From: Pseudoalteromonas luteoviolacea | Lineage (GTDB): Bacteria > Pseudomonadota > Gammaproteobacteria > Enterobacterales > Alteromonadaceae | Length of the DNA: 64,000 nucleotides | Reading direction: 5' to 3' | Assembly: GCF_001750165.1 (NCBI RefSeq) | Contig: NZ_CP015411.1 | Location: 1,144,001 to 1,208,000 of the forward strand | Shown here: in pieces, positions 1-9,189 of the stretch | Numbering within the stretch: position 1 is the first letter of the stretch | Layout of the letters: every line of letters starts with the position of its first letter | The notes under the pieces: generated by a model | Database searches by the model: none | What the model was told of the DNA's origin: nothing | The model's input: only the letters and a program-made list of their open reading frames with translations | Position numbers and translations under genes: made by a program

Positions 1-82
1 CAGCCTGCTTTTTTAGTTTCAGTGACAGTTAATCTAAGTTAATCTAGCATCATTGTAATTAAGGTAAATATCGCTTCGGTAA

Positions 83-2407
83 ATGTCAGAGAAAAAACGT
101 ACTCCTGCAAATAAATCAAAGCCAAAACGGTCCACGAAAAAAGCACCTAACCCTAAAAAAATGTCATTAAAGCAGCGTCTTGGATTATTTAAATCAAGAG
201 TGTTGCAAACACTTTGGGCATTAATATGGAAAGGTGGCCTTGCTGTTTGTTGTGCGGTGGCAATGTATGTTGTTTATCTAGACGCCAAAGTAAGCAAGCA
301 ATTTGAAGGAAATAAGTGGCAATTGCCTGTGCAAGTCTATGCGCGGGCTATGTCATTTTATCCGGATCAATATCTTTCTGAGGAAGAAGTGGTTTGGGAG
401 TTAGAACGGCTTAATTATTCAAGGGTTAATAGAATAAAAGGAACTGGCCAATATCTCATTCAAGGACGTACTATCACCATTTTCCGGCGAGCATTTGAGT
501 TTTATGAAGGTGCAGAGTCATCACGGGTCTTCACGCTGAACTTTGCGGGTAAGAAATTGGCAAATATCGTTGATGAAAGTGGCCGACGTATTTCTGGTGA
601 ACGACTAGAGCCTGTGCAAATTGCACGTATTGGAAATGAGACAAATCAAGATCGTGAATTTGTGCCATTGGCTAAATTTCCTAATGTGTTAAAGCAAGCA
701 CTTTTAGCAGTAGAAGACCGTAACTTTTATGAACATCATGGGGTGTCTGTTTGGTCAATCATGCGAGCATTATACAGCAATATACGCGCAGGCCGCACGG
801 TACAAGGTGGCAGTACGTTGACACAGCAGCTGGCAAAAAACTTTTATCTTACTCGCGAGCGCTCAATCATTCGAAAAATAAATGAGGCGTTTATCGCTTT
901 AATCTTGGATTACAGATATAGCAAAGATGAAATTTTAGAAGCCTACCTTAATGAGGTTTATTTAGGGCAAGCTTACAATCAGGGCGTGCATGGTATGGGT
1001 TTGGCTTCGGAGTTTTATTTTGCAAAACCCGTTGATGAATTAGAGTTCGACCAAATCGCACTATTAGTGGCGATGGTGAAAGGGCCTTCGTTTTACAATC
1101 CGCGCAGGTATGCTGAGCGGACTATGGAGCGTAGAGACTTAGTACTGCGTCTGATGGCAGAAAATGGCATTATCACAACCACTGAATATCGTCAGGCACT
1201 GGAGCGTCAAATTGAGATCCAGCCTTTGAAGGAGAGTCTGCTACAGTCCTATCCAGGCTATCTGGAGTTAGTGAATAGAGAGCTAAAAAATTTAGTCCCT
1301 AGTGACGATATTATTCACGCAGGTGTGCGGATCTTTACGTATTTTGAGTTGCAAAAACAAAGCGCGATGGAAGAGGCTATCGTGTCAGGGTTACCGTATT
1401 TGGAGCGCCGTTTTGGTACCTCGGGATTAGAAGTTGCGATGATCTCTGTGAATGCAGAAAAGTCAGGCGTCTCAGCTTTGGTTGCAGGCAGACAAATGCG
1501 ATTTTCTGGCTTTAACCGTGTATTAGACACTAAACGGAGTGTGGGCTCGTTGGTTAAGCCAGCGATTTATTTGACGGCTTTGCAGCAGGACTATGATTTA
1601 GGGACATTGATTGAGGATGCCCCTTTGCAAGTGACTGATGCTTCAGGTAAAACATGGTCACCGGAAAATTTTGACCATAAATTTAGAGGGCAGGTACCTT
1701 TATATGAAGCATTTAGTAAAAGCTTGAATATACCAGCGGTAAATCTAGGTTTAGACGTGGGGGTGCATCAAGTCGCAGATACAATGATGGAACTTGGTAT
1801 ACAGAGCGATATTCCAACTTATCCTTCGATGTTATTGGGAGCTGTTGAGCTATCAAGCTTTGACGTTGCGCAAATGTACACTACGTTGGCTGCTAATGGC
1901 CGTTACAGTGAACTAACCAGTATTTCTGCGATCACTGATTCTGCCGGTAAGACGCTATATAAGCATCGTCCAGAACGCACACAGCGTTTCGATCCTGTTT
2001 CTGTATATATGACTAAATATGGTCTGAAACGAGTGACAAAAAGTGGTACTGGTAAGCGCTTAAATAAACACTTTCCCTCGATACAACTTGCAGGTAAAAC
2101 TGGAACGAGTAATGACATGCGAGATAGCTGGTTCACTGGCTTTGATCAAAACACAGTTACAGTGACATGGATTGGGCGTGATGATAATAAACCTGCTAAG
2201 TTAACTGGTGGTCGAGGAGCACTTGAGCTTTATATTCGTTATTTGAAACCGCTTAACCCACAAGCCATAGTCGATGAACGACCCGAAGGCGTTAAGTGGG
2301 CGTTTGTTAATAAGCAAACGGGCAAGCAAGCTGCGCCACATTGCGGCCCAGCGATACAATTGCCACTGCGAGCGGAGCTCTTTAATCCAAAACCTAACTG
2401 TCAGTGA
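83..2407 (+). CDS. mrcB: Penicillin-binding protein 1B (bifunctional peptidoglycan synthase)
   Basis: Class A PBP that polymerises lipid II into glycan strands and cross-links the stem peptides at the periplasmic face of the inner membrane. A basic Lys-rich cytoplasmic tail (residues 1-45) precedes one membrane anchor (about 46-66) and a UB2H-like region (about 80-180). The GT51 glycosyltransferase domain follows, with EDRNFYEHHG near 210 and GGSTLTQQLAKN. The transpeptidase domain has the SLVK active-site motif near 488, a KSLN motif and KTGT near 671. At 774 aa it is somewhat shorter than the E. coli protein (844 aa). It is convergent with the chemoreceptor gene, with only 3 bp between the stop codons and no visible terminator between them. 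Confidence 0.95.
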   Translation: MSEKKRTPANKSKPKRSTKKAPNPKKMSLKQRLGLFKSRVLQTLWALIWKGGLAVCCAVAMYVVYLDAKVSKQFEGNKWQLPVQVYARAMSFYPDQYLSEEEVVWELERLNYSRVNRIKGTGQYLIQGRTITIFRRAFEFYEGAESSRVFTLNFAGKKLANIVDESGRRISGERLEPVQIARIGNETNQDREFVPLAKFPNVLKQALLAVEDRNFYEHHGVSVWSIMRALYSNIRAGRTVQGGSTLTQQLAKNFYLTRERSIIRKINEAFIALILDYRYSKDEILEAYLNEVYLGQAYNQGVHGMGLASEFYFAKPVDELEFDQIALLVAMVKGPSFYNPRRYAERTMERRDLVLRLMAENGIITTTEYRQALERQIEIQPLKESLLQSYPGYLELVNRELKNLVPSDDIIHAGVRIFTYFELQKQSAMEEAIVSGLPYLERRFGTSGLEVAMISVNAEKSGVSALVAGRQMRFSGFNRVLDTKRSVGSLVKPAIYLTALQQDYDLGTLIEDAPLQVTDASGKTWSPENFDHKFRGQVPLYEAFSKSLNIPAVNLGLDVGVHQVADTMMELGIQSDIPTYPSMLLGAVELSSFDVAQMYTTLAANGRYSELTSISAITDSAGKTLYKHRPERTQRFDPVSVYMTKYGLKRVTKSGTGKRLNKHFPSIQLAGKTGTSNDMRDSWFTGFDQNTVTVTWIGRDDNKPAKLTGGRGALELYIRYLKPLNPQAIVDERPEGVKWAFVNKQTGKQAAPHCGPAIQLPLRAELFNPKPNCQ

Positions 2408-2410
2408 TGA

Positions 2411-4252
2411 TTAAGTTCTAAACTGACTCATCGCTGATTTTAAGTTGGCAGCCATGCTACTGAGCTGATGTGCATCATCTTGAGTGGCTTCTGCAGAACC
2501 CAAAGTGTGCTCTGCAAGGTCACTGATTTCACTGGACTCTGAGAGAGCTTGTTGTGTTGCTTGCGTTTGTTGCTGAACAAGCTCTCTAATGACATGCCCT
2601 TGCTGATCAATATCGGTCATGCTTTGCTCTGCTGCACTTAAGATTTGATTAGTTTGGGTAGCTGCTGTCACGCCTCTCTCCATCTTTTCAACACTGCTAA
2701 GCATTTTTTGCTGTGTATCATTTGAGGCGTTTTGCAATGATTTGATGATGGTGTGGATCTCTTCAGTTTGTTGCTGTGTGCGTTTTGCTAATGTGCGCAC
2801 TTCATCAGCAACTACGGCAAAACCGCGTCCTTGTTCACCTGCACGGGCAGCTTCAATTGCCGCATTGAGCGCAAGTAAATTCGTTTGCTCAGCAATTTCA
2901 CTTATCCCTAAACTTACTTTACTGATGTTTTGGCTATCTTGAGCCAGTTTATCTAAGGCGAGTCGACTTTCTTCAAATTCACTTTGTAGTACCGTCATAT
3001 GTTGTGCAAGCTCTGTGGTATTAAGGCTGCCCTGTTTAACTTGTTCAGCAGCGGTACTTGCAAGTTCTGTAGCATGTTGCGCCGAGGTTTCAACTGAGTC
3101 CGCTGCACTTGCCATTTCAGACAAAGCAGCATGTATACCAGAGATTTTGATTTGCTGTTGCGCCACATCATGGCGTGTATCTTGGCTAATGTGACTCAGT
3201 TTATCTGTGGCATGGTGCAAGTCGCTGGTGGTATTGTGCACATCACCAAGCAGCTCGGTAAAGGCATCGAGTACTCGGTTGTATTGAGCGACGATGTCAT
3301 TGAGCTCATCACTTCCGTGGGAGGTTGCACGAGCACGCAGGTCACCTTGTGCTGCACGCTGTGCTGATTGTGAAAACTCAGAAATAGTGTCTACGACTGC
3401 GAAATAAAATCCAAGCATCAGATAAAGCGCGATGGATAAACTGAGAATAGACGCGGCAGCTACTAAATTACGAATAGTTTGCTCTCTTTCTAGTTTTTCT
3501 TGCAGCATTGCTTTAAGCGTAGGCAGCGCGGCTTCTACTAAGTCTTGTGTCTTCCGTTGAACATTGCGGTGTGCAGTTGAAAACGCACCAGCTGTCAGTT
3601 CAATATCATCTGGGTCGAGCAGTTTGGTTTTAATTGATTGCTGATAGCTATCTAGTGCTGCATTAAGCGCGTTAATTTGCGTCGACAACTGCTGTTTTAC
3701 GAACTGGCTCTCTAATGCAGCGACTTCTAACTTATCGAGTAGTTGCGATTTTACGATGGGTAGTGCCTTGTTGAGGTTAGACAGTGCAATGAAGGAGTCT
3801 GGCGTAAATCGACCACGGCTAATTATCCCATTGGCTTGTTCCGCAATATCGTTGATCTGATACACAACCTTTGGCAGAGATTCGACTAATGAACGATTTA
3901 AGTAAGAGCGACTTAAGTCATTATCGATGGCTAATTTGGATACGATAGAGACTTGCTCCAACGGTGTGTTCGAAGCTTTTGAGTTGACAGAAAAGCCACT
4001 TTGGGCAAGTAATCTTTGGTTATCTTGTTGTCTGTCATTAATAATATTTTCCAACAGTTTTGGATAGAGATTGAGCCCTTGCTGCTGTTGTTGGCTGACT
4101 TGAATTGAGTGAGTCAACGTTGAATTAAGAAAAAACAGACTCAATGCCAGTGGTAAGAGCAAAATACCAAAAACGAGGCTAATTTTTGTTTTGTATTTTA
4201 GTTGCGCCATGAATGCGATGGCGGGGCTACATAGTGATCTGAGTCCTGTCAT
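2411..4252 (-). CDS. Methyl-accepting chemotaxis protein
   Basis: Transmembrane chemoreceptor passing ligand information to CheA/CheW. TM1 lies at about residues 22-44, followed by a mostly helical periplasmic sensor of about 220 residues that looks like a four-helix-bundle type, TM2 at about 265-287, a HAMP domain, and a long cytoplasmic coiled coil. The signalling tip is the highly conserved stretch around EQTNLLALNAAIEAARAGE. The ligand is not predictable from sequence. An ATG at 4210 (MAQLKYKTKIS) would give a more typical short cytoplasmic N-terminus; neither candidate start has a clear Shine-Dalgarno sequence, so the start is uncertain. Confidence 0.9.
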   Translation of the reverse strand: MTGLRSLCSPAIAFMAQLKYKTKISLVFGILLLPLALSLFFLNSTLTHSIQVSQQQQQGLNLYPKLLENIINDRQQDNQRLLAQSGFSVNSKASNTPLEQVSIVSKLAIDNDLSRSYLNRSLVESLPKVVYQINDIAEQANGIISRGRFTPDSFIALSNLNKALPIVKSQLLDKLEVAALESQFVKQQLSTQINALNAALDSYQQSIKTKLLDPDDIELTAGAFSTAHRNVQRKTQDLVEAALPTLKAMLQEKLEREQTIRNLVAAASILSLSIALYLMLGFYFAVVDTISEFSQSAQRAAQGDLRARATSHGSDELNDIVAQYNRVLDAFTELLGDVHNTTSDLHHATDKLSHISQDTRHDVAQQQIKISGIHAALSEMASAADSVETSAQHATELASTAAEQVKQGSLNTTELAQHMTVLQSEFEESRLALDKLAQDSQNISKVSLGISEIAEQTNLLALNAAIEAARAGEQGRGFAVVADEVRTLAKRTQQQTEEIHTIIKSLQNASNDTQQKMLSSVEKMERGVTAATQTNQILSAAEQSMTDIDQQGHVIRELVQQQTQATQQALSESSEISDLAEHTLGSAEATQDDAHQLSSMAANLKSAMSQFRT

Positions 4253-4338
4253 AATTTAAGTCTTTGTTATTGAGTCACGAGATAGAGACCTTAGTAATTC
4301 AAAGAATAGTTCAAAGGAAAAGAAATTTTTTTTCAAGA

Positions 4339-4368
4339 TGAAAAAAAAGCCCGCGAGGGGCTTTTTTA
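4339..4368 (-). terminator. Rho-independent terminator of hemL
   Basis: Read on the minus strand, the stem AAGCCCC/GGGCTT (apart from one extra C) has a TCGC loop and is followed by a run of eight T just beyond the hemL stop codon. It separates hemL from the chemoreceptor gene that continues in the same direction. Confidence 0.85.
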
Positions 4369-4369
4369 T

Positions 4370-5656
4370 TTAAGCAAGAAGTTTTGCGAAAGCGCGGTCT
4401 GCAGCAGCAATGGTGTTCTCAATATCCTCATCGCTGTGCATCGTGCTGACAAAGCCTGCCTCAAACGCAGATGGTGCAAGATACACACCTTCTTCTAGCA
4501 TCAAATGGAAGAAGCGCTTGAACCTTTCTAGGTCACACTCAGTCGCTTGTTGGTACGTATCAACGCGCTCTGCTGAAGTGAAAAAGAAGCCAAACATGCC
4601 GCCGGCATAGTTAGTTGTCAGTGGAATACCGTGTTTTTCTGCTGCGGTTTGAAACCCAGCACACAGGGCTTTGCTCTTTGCTTCTAACGTTTCATGTAAG
4701 TTAGGCTCAGAGAGTAGTTCAAGTGCTTTAAGGCCTGCTGCCATTGCAATTGGGTTTCCAGAAAGTGTACCAGCTTGATAAACAGGTCCTACAGGCGCGA
4801 TGTAGTCCATGATTTCACGTTTACCACCAAAAGCGCCTACTGGCATACCGCCCCCGATCACTTTACCTAAGCAAGTTAGATCTGGTTCGATATTGTAATA
4901 AGCTTGTGCACCCCCAAGGGCAACGCGGAAGCCAGTCATCACTTCATCGAAAATAAGCACTGACTTGTGCTCATCACATATTGCACGAAGACCTTCTAAA
5001 AAACCTTCAACAGGCGGAATACAGTTCATATTGCCAGCAACAGGTTCAACGATGATACAGGCGATTTCGTCTTTATACTCTTCAAAAATCGCTTTGACTT
5101 CATCTAACTTATTAAATGATACCGTTAGCGTATGTTTAGCAAAGTCAGCTGGAATACCCGGTGAATTTGGTACGCCCATTGTTAGTGCACCAGAGCCTGC
5201 TTTCACTAATAAGGAGTCCGCATGACCATGATAGCAGCCTTCGAATTTTAAAATTTTATCTCTGCCAGTGAAACCTCGAGCAAGGCGGATCGCACTCATC
5301 GTTGCTTCGGTACCAGAGCTCACCATACGAACTTTTTCGATTGACGGAACAAGCTCTTTGACTTTCTCAGCCATTAATATTTCTGTTTCGGTAGGCGCGC
5401 CGTAGCTCAGTCCATTCTCAACAGCTTCTAGTACTGCTTGTTTTATTTCTGGGTGGTTGTGGCCAAGGATCATCGGCCCCCACGAGCCAACATAATCAAT
5501 GTAACGATTATTGTCAGCGTCAAAGGTAAATGGACCTTCTGCTTTAGTGATGAATAATGGTGTGCCACCCACTCCATTAAATGCCCTTACTGGTGAGTTG
5601 ACGCCTCCCGGGATGGAGGTTTGTGCACGCTCAAATAAGTCTTGGCTAATTGTCAT
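4370..5656 (-). CDS. hemL: Glutamate-1-semialdehyde 2,1-aminomutase
   Basis: PLP-dependent enzyme converting glutamate-1-semialdehyde to 5-aminolevulinate, the first committed tetrapyrrole precursor in the C5 pathway. The protein starts MTISQDLFERAQ, has the GGVNSPVRAF substrate-region signature, SSGTEATMSAIRLAR for cofactor-phosphate binding, FDEVMTGFR, and the PLP lysine in LTCLGKVIGGGMPVGA. From the ATG at 5656 it is 428 aa, close to the usual family length. The reading frame stays open 27 codons upstream into the end of pyrB, but that extension is not conserved-looking. The gene follows pyrB by 16 bp and probably shares its transcript; hemJ upstream belongs to the same pathway. Confidence 0.94.
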   Translation of the reverse strand: MTISQDLFERAQTSIPGGVNSPVRAFNGVGGTPLFITKAEGPFTFDADNNRYIDYVGSWGPMILGHNHPEIKQAVLEAVENGLSYGAPTETEILMAEKVKELVPSIEKVRMVSSGTEATMSAIRLARGFTGRDKILKFEGCYHGHADSLLVKAGSGALTMGVPNSPGIPADFAKHTLTVSFNKLDEVKAIFEEYKDEIACIIVEPVAGNMNCIPPVEGFLEGLRAICDEHKSVLIFDEVMTGFRVALGGAQAYYNIEPDLTCLGKVIGGGMPVGAFGGKREIMDYIAPVGPVYQAGTLSGNPIAMAAGLKALELLSEPNLHETLEAKSKALCAGFQTAAEKHGIPLTTNYAGGMFGFFFTSAERVDTYQQATECDLERFKRFFHLMLEEGVYLAPSAFEAGFVSTMHSDEDIENTIAAADRAFAKLLA

Positions 5657-5672
5657 AATGTATCCTTTTTGA

Positions 5673-6689
5673 TTAACTTTGGCGTTTTCTACTGAACCAA
5701 GGTACGTTGGTTTCGTACTGCTGTACTTTGTTTTCAACGCCGAGTGTCAGTGCGAAAAGCGCCATACGGATCAGTACACCGTTTTGTACTTGTCTGAAAA
5801 TTGCCAAGTTATCATTACTATTTAAATCGTTGTCCAGTTCATTTGCATCACTGCGGCTGTCTCTAGGCAATGGGTGCATTAACACTGACTCAGGCTTACA
5901 GTGTGCGTCGTAGATTGCTTGGCTTATTCTGAAGCCTCCACGGTACTTATTTGCTTCTTCTTGAGAAGGGAAGCGCTCTTCTTGAATACGCGTTTGGTAA
6001 ACGATATCAGCAGCTAGATTGCCTTCCATTTGAGACACTAGCTCGATTTGGTGTCCAGCATTAGAGACTGCATCTAAGACATAATCTGGCATTTGCAAGC
6101 CATCTGGCGCAACCATTGAGAACTTGATATTTTTATAATGGCAGAGAAGCTTAGATAGGGAATGCACGGTTCTGCCGTACTTCAGATCACCCACTAGTGC
6201 GATATGCATGCCATCAACAGTTCGGTCGAAGCGGCTAAGCTCTCGGTCAATCGTTAATAAATCTAACAATGCTTGTGTTGGGTGCTCATTGGGTCCATCA
6301 CCGCCATTCAAAACAGGTACATCTGAGCCTGTGGCGAATTCAGCCACGCTGCCTGCATCAGGGTGGCGCATGGCAACAGCGTCAGCATATGCGGAAATAA
6401 CACGCGCTGTATCATATAAGGATTCACCTTTAGCTAATGCAGAGCTTTGCATGCCTGTGGTTTCTCTTACTAACCCACCTAATAAGTTAAATGCAGTACC
6501 AAAACTGACACGGGTACGAGTGCTTGGCTCAAAGAATAAATTTGCCAGTACAGCACCTTCAAGCACTTGAGTACGCTTATGCTTTTTAGCATAAGGTTCC
6601 ATGCGTTTGGCAACGTCAAAAATTAATTCAATGGCTTCTCTATCGAGTTGATTGACAGAAAGGATGTTTTCACCTTGGAAACTTAGCAT
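5673..6689 (-). CDS. pyrB: Aspartate carbamoyltransferase, catalytic chain
   Basis: Catalyses carbamoyl phosphate plus aspartate to N-carbamoylaspartate, the committed step of pyrimidine synthesis. The carbamoyl-phosphate loop is FFEPSTRTRVSF and HPTQALLDLL lies in the aspartate/CP cleft. I prefer the ATG at 6689 (MLSFQGENIL), which has AGGAA seven bases upstream; a GTG at 6707 would add six residues. At 338 aa it is about 27 residues longer than E. coli PyrB, mainly at the C-terminus. No pyrI regulatory gene follows; hemL starts 16 bp downstream, so this is not a pyrBI pair. Confidence 0.93.
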   Translation of the reverse strand: MLSFQGENILSVNQLDREAIELIFDVAKRMEPYAKKHKRTQVLEGAVLANLFFEPSTRTRVSFGTAFNLLGGLVRETTGMQSSALAKGESLYDTARVISAYADAVAMRHPDAGSVAEFATGSDVPVLNGGDGPNEHPTQALLDLLTIDRELSRFDRTVDGMHIALVGDLKYGRTVHSLSKLLCHYKNIKFSMVAPDGLQMPDYVLDAVSNAGHQIELVSQMEGNLAADIVYQTRIQEERFPSQEEANKYRGGFRISQAIYDAHCKPESVLMHPLPRDSRSDANELDNDLNSNDNLAIFRQVQNGVLIRMALFALTLGVENKVQQYETNVPWFSRKRQS

Positions 6690-6809
6690 GCGGCGATTCC
6701 TAATCACAGATTGACAACAGGAGGCAAGGGTGCGCTCCTAACCGAGATAACCTTGGCAACGCAGGTTACTGGAACGATATGATAGCATAATTGCGCGTCA
6801 ACAGGAGAG
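6690..6809 (-). promoter_or_regulatory. pyrB leader and promoter region
   Basis: Non-coding stretch upstream of pyrB. On the minus strand it has TATCAT-like -10 candidates near 6780, then a possible hairpin TAACCT/AGGTTA with a nine-base loop and a second weaker GGAG/CTCC pairing before the start. I see neither a U-rich pause stretch nor a leader peptide like the E. coli pyrBI attenuator, so only a structured leader can be suggested. Confidence 0.3.
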
Positions 6810-6832
6810 TATGACGGCATGATACCGTCATA
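6810..6832 (-). terminator. Hairpin downstream of hemJ
   Basis: A perfect 8-bp inverted repeat TATGACGG/CCGTCATA with a 7-base loop lies just past the hemJ stop codon. There is no T run after it on the minus strand, so it may be a weak terminator or a 3' stabilising hairpin rather than an intrinsic terminator. Confidence 0.5.
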
Positions 6833-6838
6833 TTTATA

Positions 6839-7273
6839 TTAAAAAAGAGGCTTCAACACTGCGAGTAAGATGATGGGCAGTAATAAGAACACCGGAAACT
6901 CATTAAAGAAGCGATAAAACCGCGTGCTGCGAATATTTCTATCGTGCTTGAAGTCGGCTAGCAGCTTGAAGCAATAGGCATGATAAATATAAAGAATAAT
7001 GACAAACACTAATTTATAGTGCAGCCACATATTATACTTGAACCACTCTCTACCGTACTCCACGATAGTCAGTACACCAAAGACGGTGGTTAAAACTGCG
7101 AATGGAGTAACAAAGTAAAGTAGCCTTCGCTCCATAACTTTCAGCATGGCAGAGCAGGCTTTTTCTTCTGTCATGGTGTGATAGATAAATAACCGTGGCA
7201 GATAAAAAATGCCAGCGAACCACGCGACCATAAAAAATATGTGCAAAGCTTTGTAAATCAGCAAAGCGCTCAT
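6839..7273 (-). CDS. hemJ: Protoporphyrinogen IX oxidase HemJ
   Basis: Small integral membrane protein of the HemJ/UPF0093 family that oxidises protoporphyrinogen IX to protoporphyrin IX in organisms lacking HemG or HemY. The N-terminal stretch YKALHIFFMVAWFAGIFYLPRL carries the family-typical His and Arg; about four membrane helices are visible in 144 aa. It lies 21 bp downstream of the ClC gene in the same direction, so they are probably cotranscribed. Three genes downstream is hemL, also in heme synthesis. The call follows from family resemblance, not from any context unique to this locus. Confidence 0.88.
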   Translation of the reverse strand: MSALLIYKALHIFFMVAWFAGIFYLPRLFIYHTMTEEKACSAMLKVMERRLLYFVTPFAVLTTVFGVLTIVEYGREWFKYNMWLHYKLVFVIILYIYHAYCFKLLADFKHDRNIRSTRFYRFFNEFPVFLLLPIILLAVLKPLF

Positions 7274-7294
7274 AATGCCCCTTATTATTCTTGC

Positions 7295-8977
7295 TTAAAG
7301 TAAACTGTTTCTCATTGTGAGGATGTGACGCAATTTGTCCCAGCGCACAACCCCCATTATTTGTAAGCTATCTTTTTGGTTGTAAACATAGACTGCGCCC
7401 GAGCGCTTGTCTTTTAAGATTTCAAATGCCTCAGCCAATGTTGCTTGGGTACTGAGACCTTGTAGTGGCAAATACTTAATTGTTGCACTGTCATCAGATA
7501 CCAAGGTTAAATCATACTCTGCTAGACGGTAGCCATTTTCTTCATCGTAAGTAATGAGTGGTGTTTGGCTATCTACAGCGCTGAGTGTTGTCTTAATTTG
7601 TTCTGGGTCATTTGAGTACAGCAATTTAAAGTCTTCTTCCATCTCTTCGACGACTCCGACTTTTTGCAGTGCTTCTTTGGCTGGCGAAACTTGATATGGC
7701 AAGCCCTGAAAGTCAAGTTGCTGAATAAAAATTGAGCGATTGCCAAAGACTTGCAATGCGGTAACGTAAGCCGTGGAGATCACCAACATGGCAGGTACAA
7801 CAATTTGTGGGTTTGAGGTCAGCTCCATTACCGCTGTCAAAGCTGCCAATGGGGCATGTAAAGTTGCGGCTAAAAGCCCCGCCATACCAAGTACACCATA
7901 GGTACCAGCAACATTGGCGTCTGGTGAAATAAATTGCGCAAAAAATGCCATAAGTGTGCCCATGATAACACCAAGCCCTATAACCGGACCTATTAATCCG
8001 CCGGGAATACCCAGTCCAATTGCAAACAAGGTGGCGAGTAGTTTGGCAATAAAAATAGTCGTGAGTAACTGCAAATTGTCTGGAGTTTCAACGGCAAGTT
8101 TAATGGCGCTCATACCTGAACCCATCGCCTCTGGTACCATATAACCTATTAACCCTGCAATTAAACCTGCAAGCAGTAAACGTGGAAACATACTTATAGG
8201 TTTAAACGTTTTGATAATTAACATCAGGTTTTGATTGAATGCAAAAGCTATAGCTCCGAGAGCAAATCCACAAATGATGAGGTAGGGATAGTGCCAAAAG
8301 CTGAGCATTTCAATTTGGATAAGAGAGAGCTCTGATACATTACCAAACACAAATTGTGTTGCTAAAGCACCTGTAACAGCTGCCAGCATAATTGGTACGA
8401 AAATATGAATTTTATACTCTCTGAGTACCACTTCCATAACAAAAATAACAGCGGCTAAGGGCGTGTTAAATGAGGCGGCGATGCCGGCAGCAACACCACA
8501 TCCGGCAAGAGTTCTTGCTGCGTTATGAGGTAAGTGTAAACGCTCAGTCAGAACACTTGCGCCGGTTGCTCCCATATGCACGGATGGTCCTTCACGCCCA
8601 ACGGAAAAACCACAAATCAAAGCAATTCCGCCGCCAAAAAATTGGTTTACAGAGTTCCAAATTGGCATGTGGCCATAATGGTGTTTTATTCGGTTAATAA
8701 CAAAGGGAATACCAAGTCTGTAGTGTTTAAACCCAGTTAAGTTTGCAAACAGCGCAATGACTAAAGCGGCCCCAACAGGAAGTAGCAACCTTTGATGTTC
8801 TGCTAAAGATGTAAAATCATCGTGGCTTTCAAGAAAGGTTGATTGGACAAGTTCGATCATTAAACGAAACAAGATGATTAAAACCGCAGCAATCAACCCA
8901 GCACATACGCCTAGTAAGCAAAGTTGGGCAGAAGTTCTAGGTTGTGCAAGGCGTCGCCTAACTTGATCAAGTGTCAT
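7295..8977 (-). CDS. ClC-family chloride channel/transporter with C-terminal CBS region
   Basis: Polytopic inner-membrane protein of the ClC family (Cl- channel or Cl-/H+ exchanger). It shows GREGPSVHMGA, which contains the gating glutamate, GSGMSAIK in place of the usual GSGIP anion motif, and GIPGGLIGPVIGLG as the helix-N anion-binding motif. After the membrane domain (about residues 20-420) a soluble region of about 130 residues resembles a CBS pair. It is 560 aa. Whether it is a channel or an antiporter cannot be decided from these motifs alone. It is transcribed divergently from erpA. Confidence 0.88.
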   Translation of the reverse strand: MTLDQVRRRLAQPRTSAQLCLLGVCAGLIAAVLIILFRLMIELVQSTFLESHDDFTSLAEHQRLLLPVGAALVIALFANLTGFKHYRLGIPFVINRIKHHYGHMPIWNSVNQFFGGGIALICGFSVGREGPSVHMGATGASVLTERLHLPHNAARTLAGCGVAAGIAASFNTPLAAVIFVMEVVLREYKIHIFVPIMLAAVTGALATQFVFGNVSELSLIQIEMLSFWHYPYLIICGFALGAIAFAFNQNLMLIIKTFKPISMFPRLLLAGLIAGLIGYMVPEAMGSGMSAIKLAVETPDNLQLLTTIFIAKLLATLFAIGLGIPGGLIGPVIGLGVIMGTLMAFFAQFISPDANVAGTYGVLGMAGLLAATLHAPLAALTAVMELTSNPQIVVPAMLVISTAYVTALQVFGNRSIFIQQLDFQGLPYQVSPAKEALQKVGVVEEMEEDFKLLYSNDPEQIKTTLSAVDSQTPLITYDEENGYRLAEYDLTLVSDDSATIKYLPLQGLSTQATLAEAFEILKDKRSGAVYVYNQKDSLQIMGVVRWDKLRHILTMRNSLL

Positions 8978-9124
8978 AATTTAATGCTTGGGTATAAGGT
9001 TCAACAGTATTTTATCAAAAGAATAATACTAAGTCCCTGACATAAATCTAGCTTTATACACTTTTATGGCGTGGTTATTCAGTTTGGGTACAGACTAGAT
9101 GTGCAAGAGTTTAGGGACATGAGC

Positions 9125-9149
9125 ATACTTGATTAAAATAGTCGGGTAT
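9125..9149 (+). promoter_or_regulatory. IscR type-1 binding site upstream of erpA
   Basis: The 25-bp sequence from 9125 to 9149 fits the E. coli type-1 IscR consensus (left half ATASYYGACT, A/T centre, right half YAGTCRRSTAT) at 24 of 25 positions; the only deviation is T for C in the left GACT. The right half TAGTCGGGTAT is perfect. The site covers the -35 element and most of the spacer of the predicted erpA promoter, so [2Fe-2S]-IscR should repress, as is known for E. coli erpA. Confidence 0.85.
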
Positions 9150-9157
9150 TAGATAAT
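9129..9157 (+). promoter_or_regulatory. Predicted sigma-70 promoter of erpA
   Basis: TTGATT at 9129-9134 as the -35 element and GATAAT at 9152-9157 as the -10 element, with 17-bp spacing. It is embedded in the IscR site and lies about 33 bp before the erpA start. Confidence 0.65.
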
Positions 9158-9189
9158 TCCGTTAATTATTGTACAAGGGTCGAATGCAC

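Noticed and set aside
5657..5737. 27-codon N-terminal extension of hemL
   Set aside because: It overlaps pyrB and does not belong to the enzyme family; the ATG at 5656 gives the usual length.
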